The notes under the pieces are model-generated. The model saw only the letters and a program-made list of their open reading frames with translations. It did not search any database and had not been told where the DNA came from. This document shows positions 6,263 to 6,265 of a DNA stretch of 6,265 nucleotides, piece after piece. How positions within the stretch are numbered: the first letter of the stretch is position 1; every line of letters starts with the position of its first letter. The translations under genes were made by a program, and so were the position numbers. This DNA comes from Psychrilyobacter sp. (GTDB lineage: Bacteria; Fusobacteriota; Fusobacteriia; Fusobacteriales; Fusobacteriaceae): contig JAUXGP010000101.1 in the NCBI GenBank assembly GCA_030621995.1, forward strand, positions 1 to 6,265, given 5' to 3'.

Positions 6263-6265
6263 ATC

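Noticed and set aside
6202..6265. Lysine riboswitch (L-box) upstream of lysC
   Set aside because: Only 64 bases are visible, they are almost pure A+T, and they show none of the helices or a terminator stem. An L-box beyond the window cannot be excluded.
1..6265. CRISPR arrays, tRNA or rRNA genes, insertion sequences
   Set aside because: No regular repeat-spacer pattern, no tRNA-like cloverleaf, and no transposase motifs or terminal inverted repeats were seen. The window is nearly filled by biosynthetic genes.

Overview
The window holds most of a lysine/diaminopimelate (DAP) biosynthesis operon on the minus strand, plus the last 60 codons of an unrelated iron-sulfur protein gene on the plus strand. 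Hand counts on sampled lines give roughly 40 % G+C for most of the operon. The strong purine-rich Shine-Dalgarno sites, a Bacillus-type aspartokinase, the acetylated DAP branch and an anaerobe-style two-cluster ferredoxin domain next door all suggest a low-GC anaerobic bacterium of the Clostridia or Fusobacteriota kind. No 16S or other marker is present, so the phylum is inference.

Layout from left to right: (1) 1-183, plus strand, the 3' end of a ferredoxin-domain gene, most like the C-terminus of a HydB/HndC/NuoF-type flavoprotein subunit or of RnfB. (2) 184-348, non-coding, with an imperfect AT-rich inverted repeat and a strong bidirectional terminator at 296-335 that separates the two convergent transcription units. 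(3) 349-6201, minus strand, five reading frames transcribed in the order lysC, asd, dapA, dapB, dapH-patA. Gaps are 16, 46, 30 and 79 bases. (4) 6202-6265, the lysC ribosome-binding site and an AT-rich, repeat-bearing promoter candidate that runs to the window edge.

The genes form a continuous pathway. LysC phosphorylates aspartate, Asd makes aspartate semialdehyde, DapA condenses it with pyruvate, DapB reduces the product to tetrahydrodipicolinate, DapH acetylates that, and the PatA-like module transaminates it to N-acetyl-LL-diaminopimelate. The deacetylase (dapL/ykuR type), the epimerase dapF and the decarboxylase lysA are not in this window.

The most notable feature is the last gene. DapH and the PatA-type aminotransferase, usually two proteins, sit in one 618-codon frame with no linker: DapH ends at its usual C-terminus and the aminotransferase begins with its own Met. 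The junction keeps a Shine-Dalgarno sequence and an ATGA motif. Removing one G from a GGGG run would restore two ordinary genes overlapping by four bases. The aminotransferase half is also clearly richer in A+T (about 30 % G+C in sampled lines against about 41 % elsewhere). Either a recent single-base fusion, a slippage or frameshift site, or a sequencing error at the G run could explain this, and the possibilities can be told apart. The rest of the window is a conventional biosynthetic operon.
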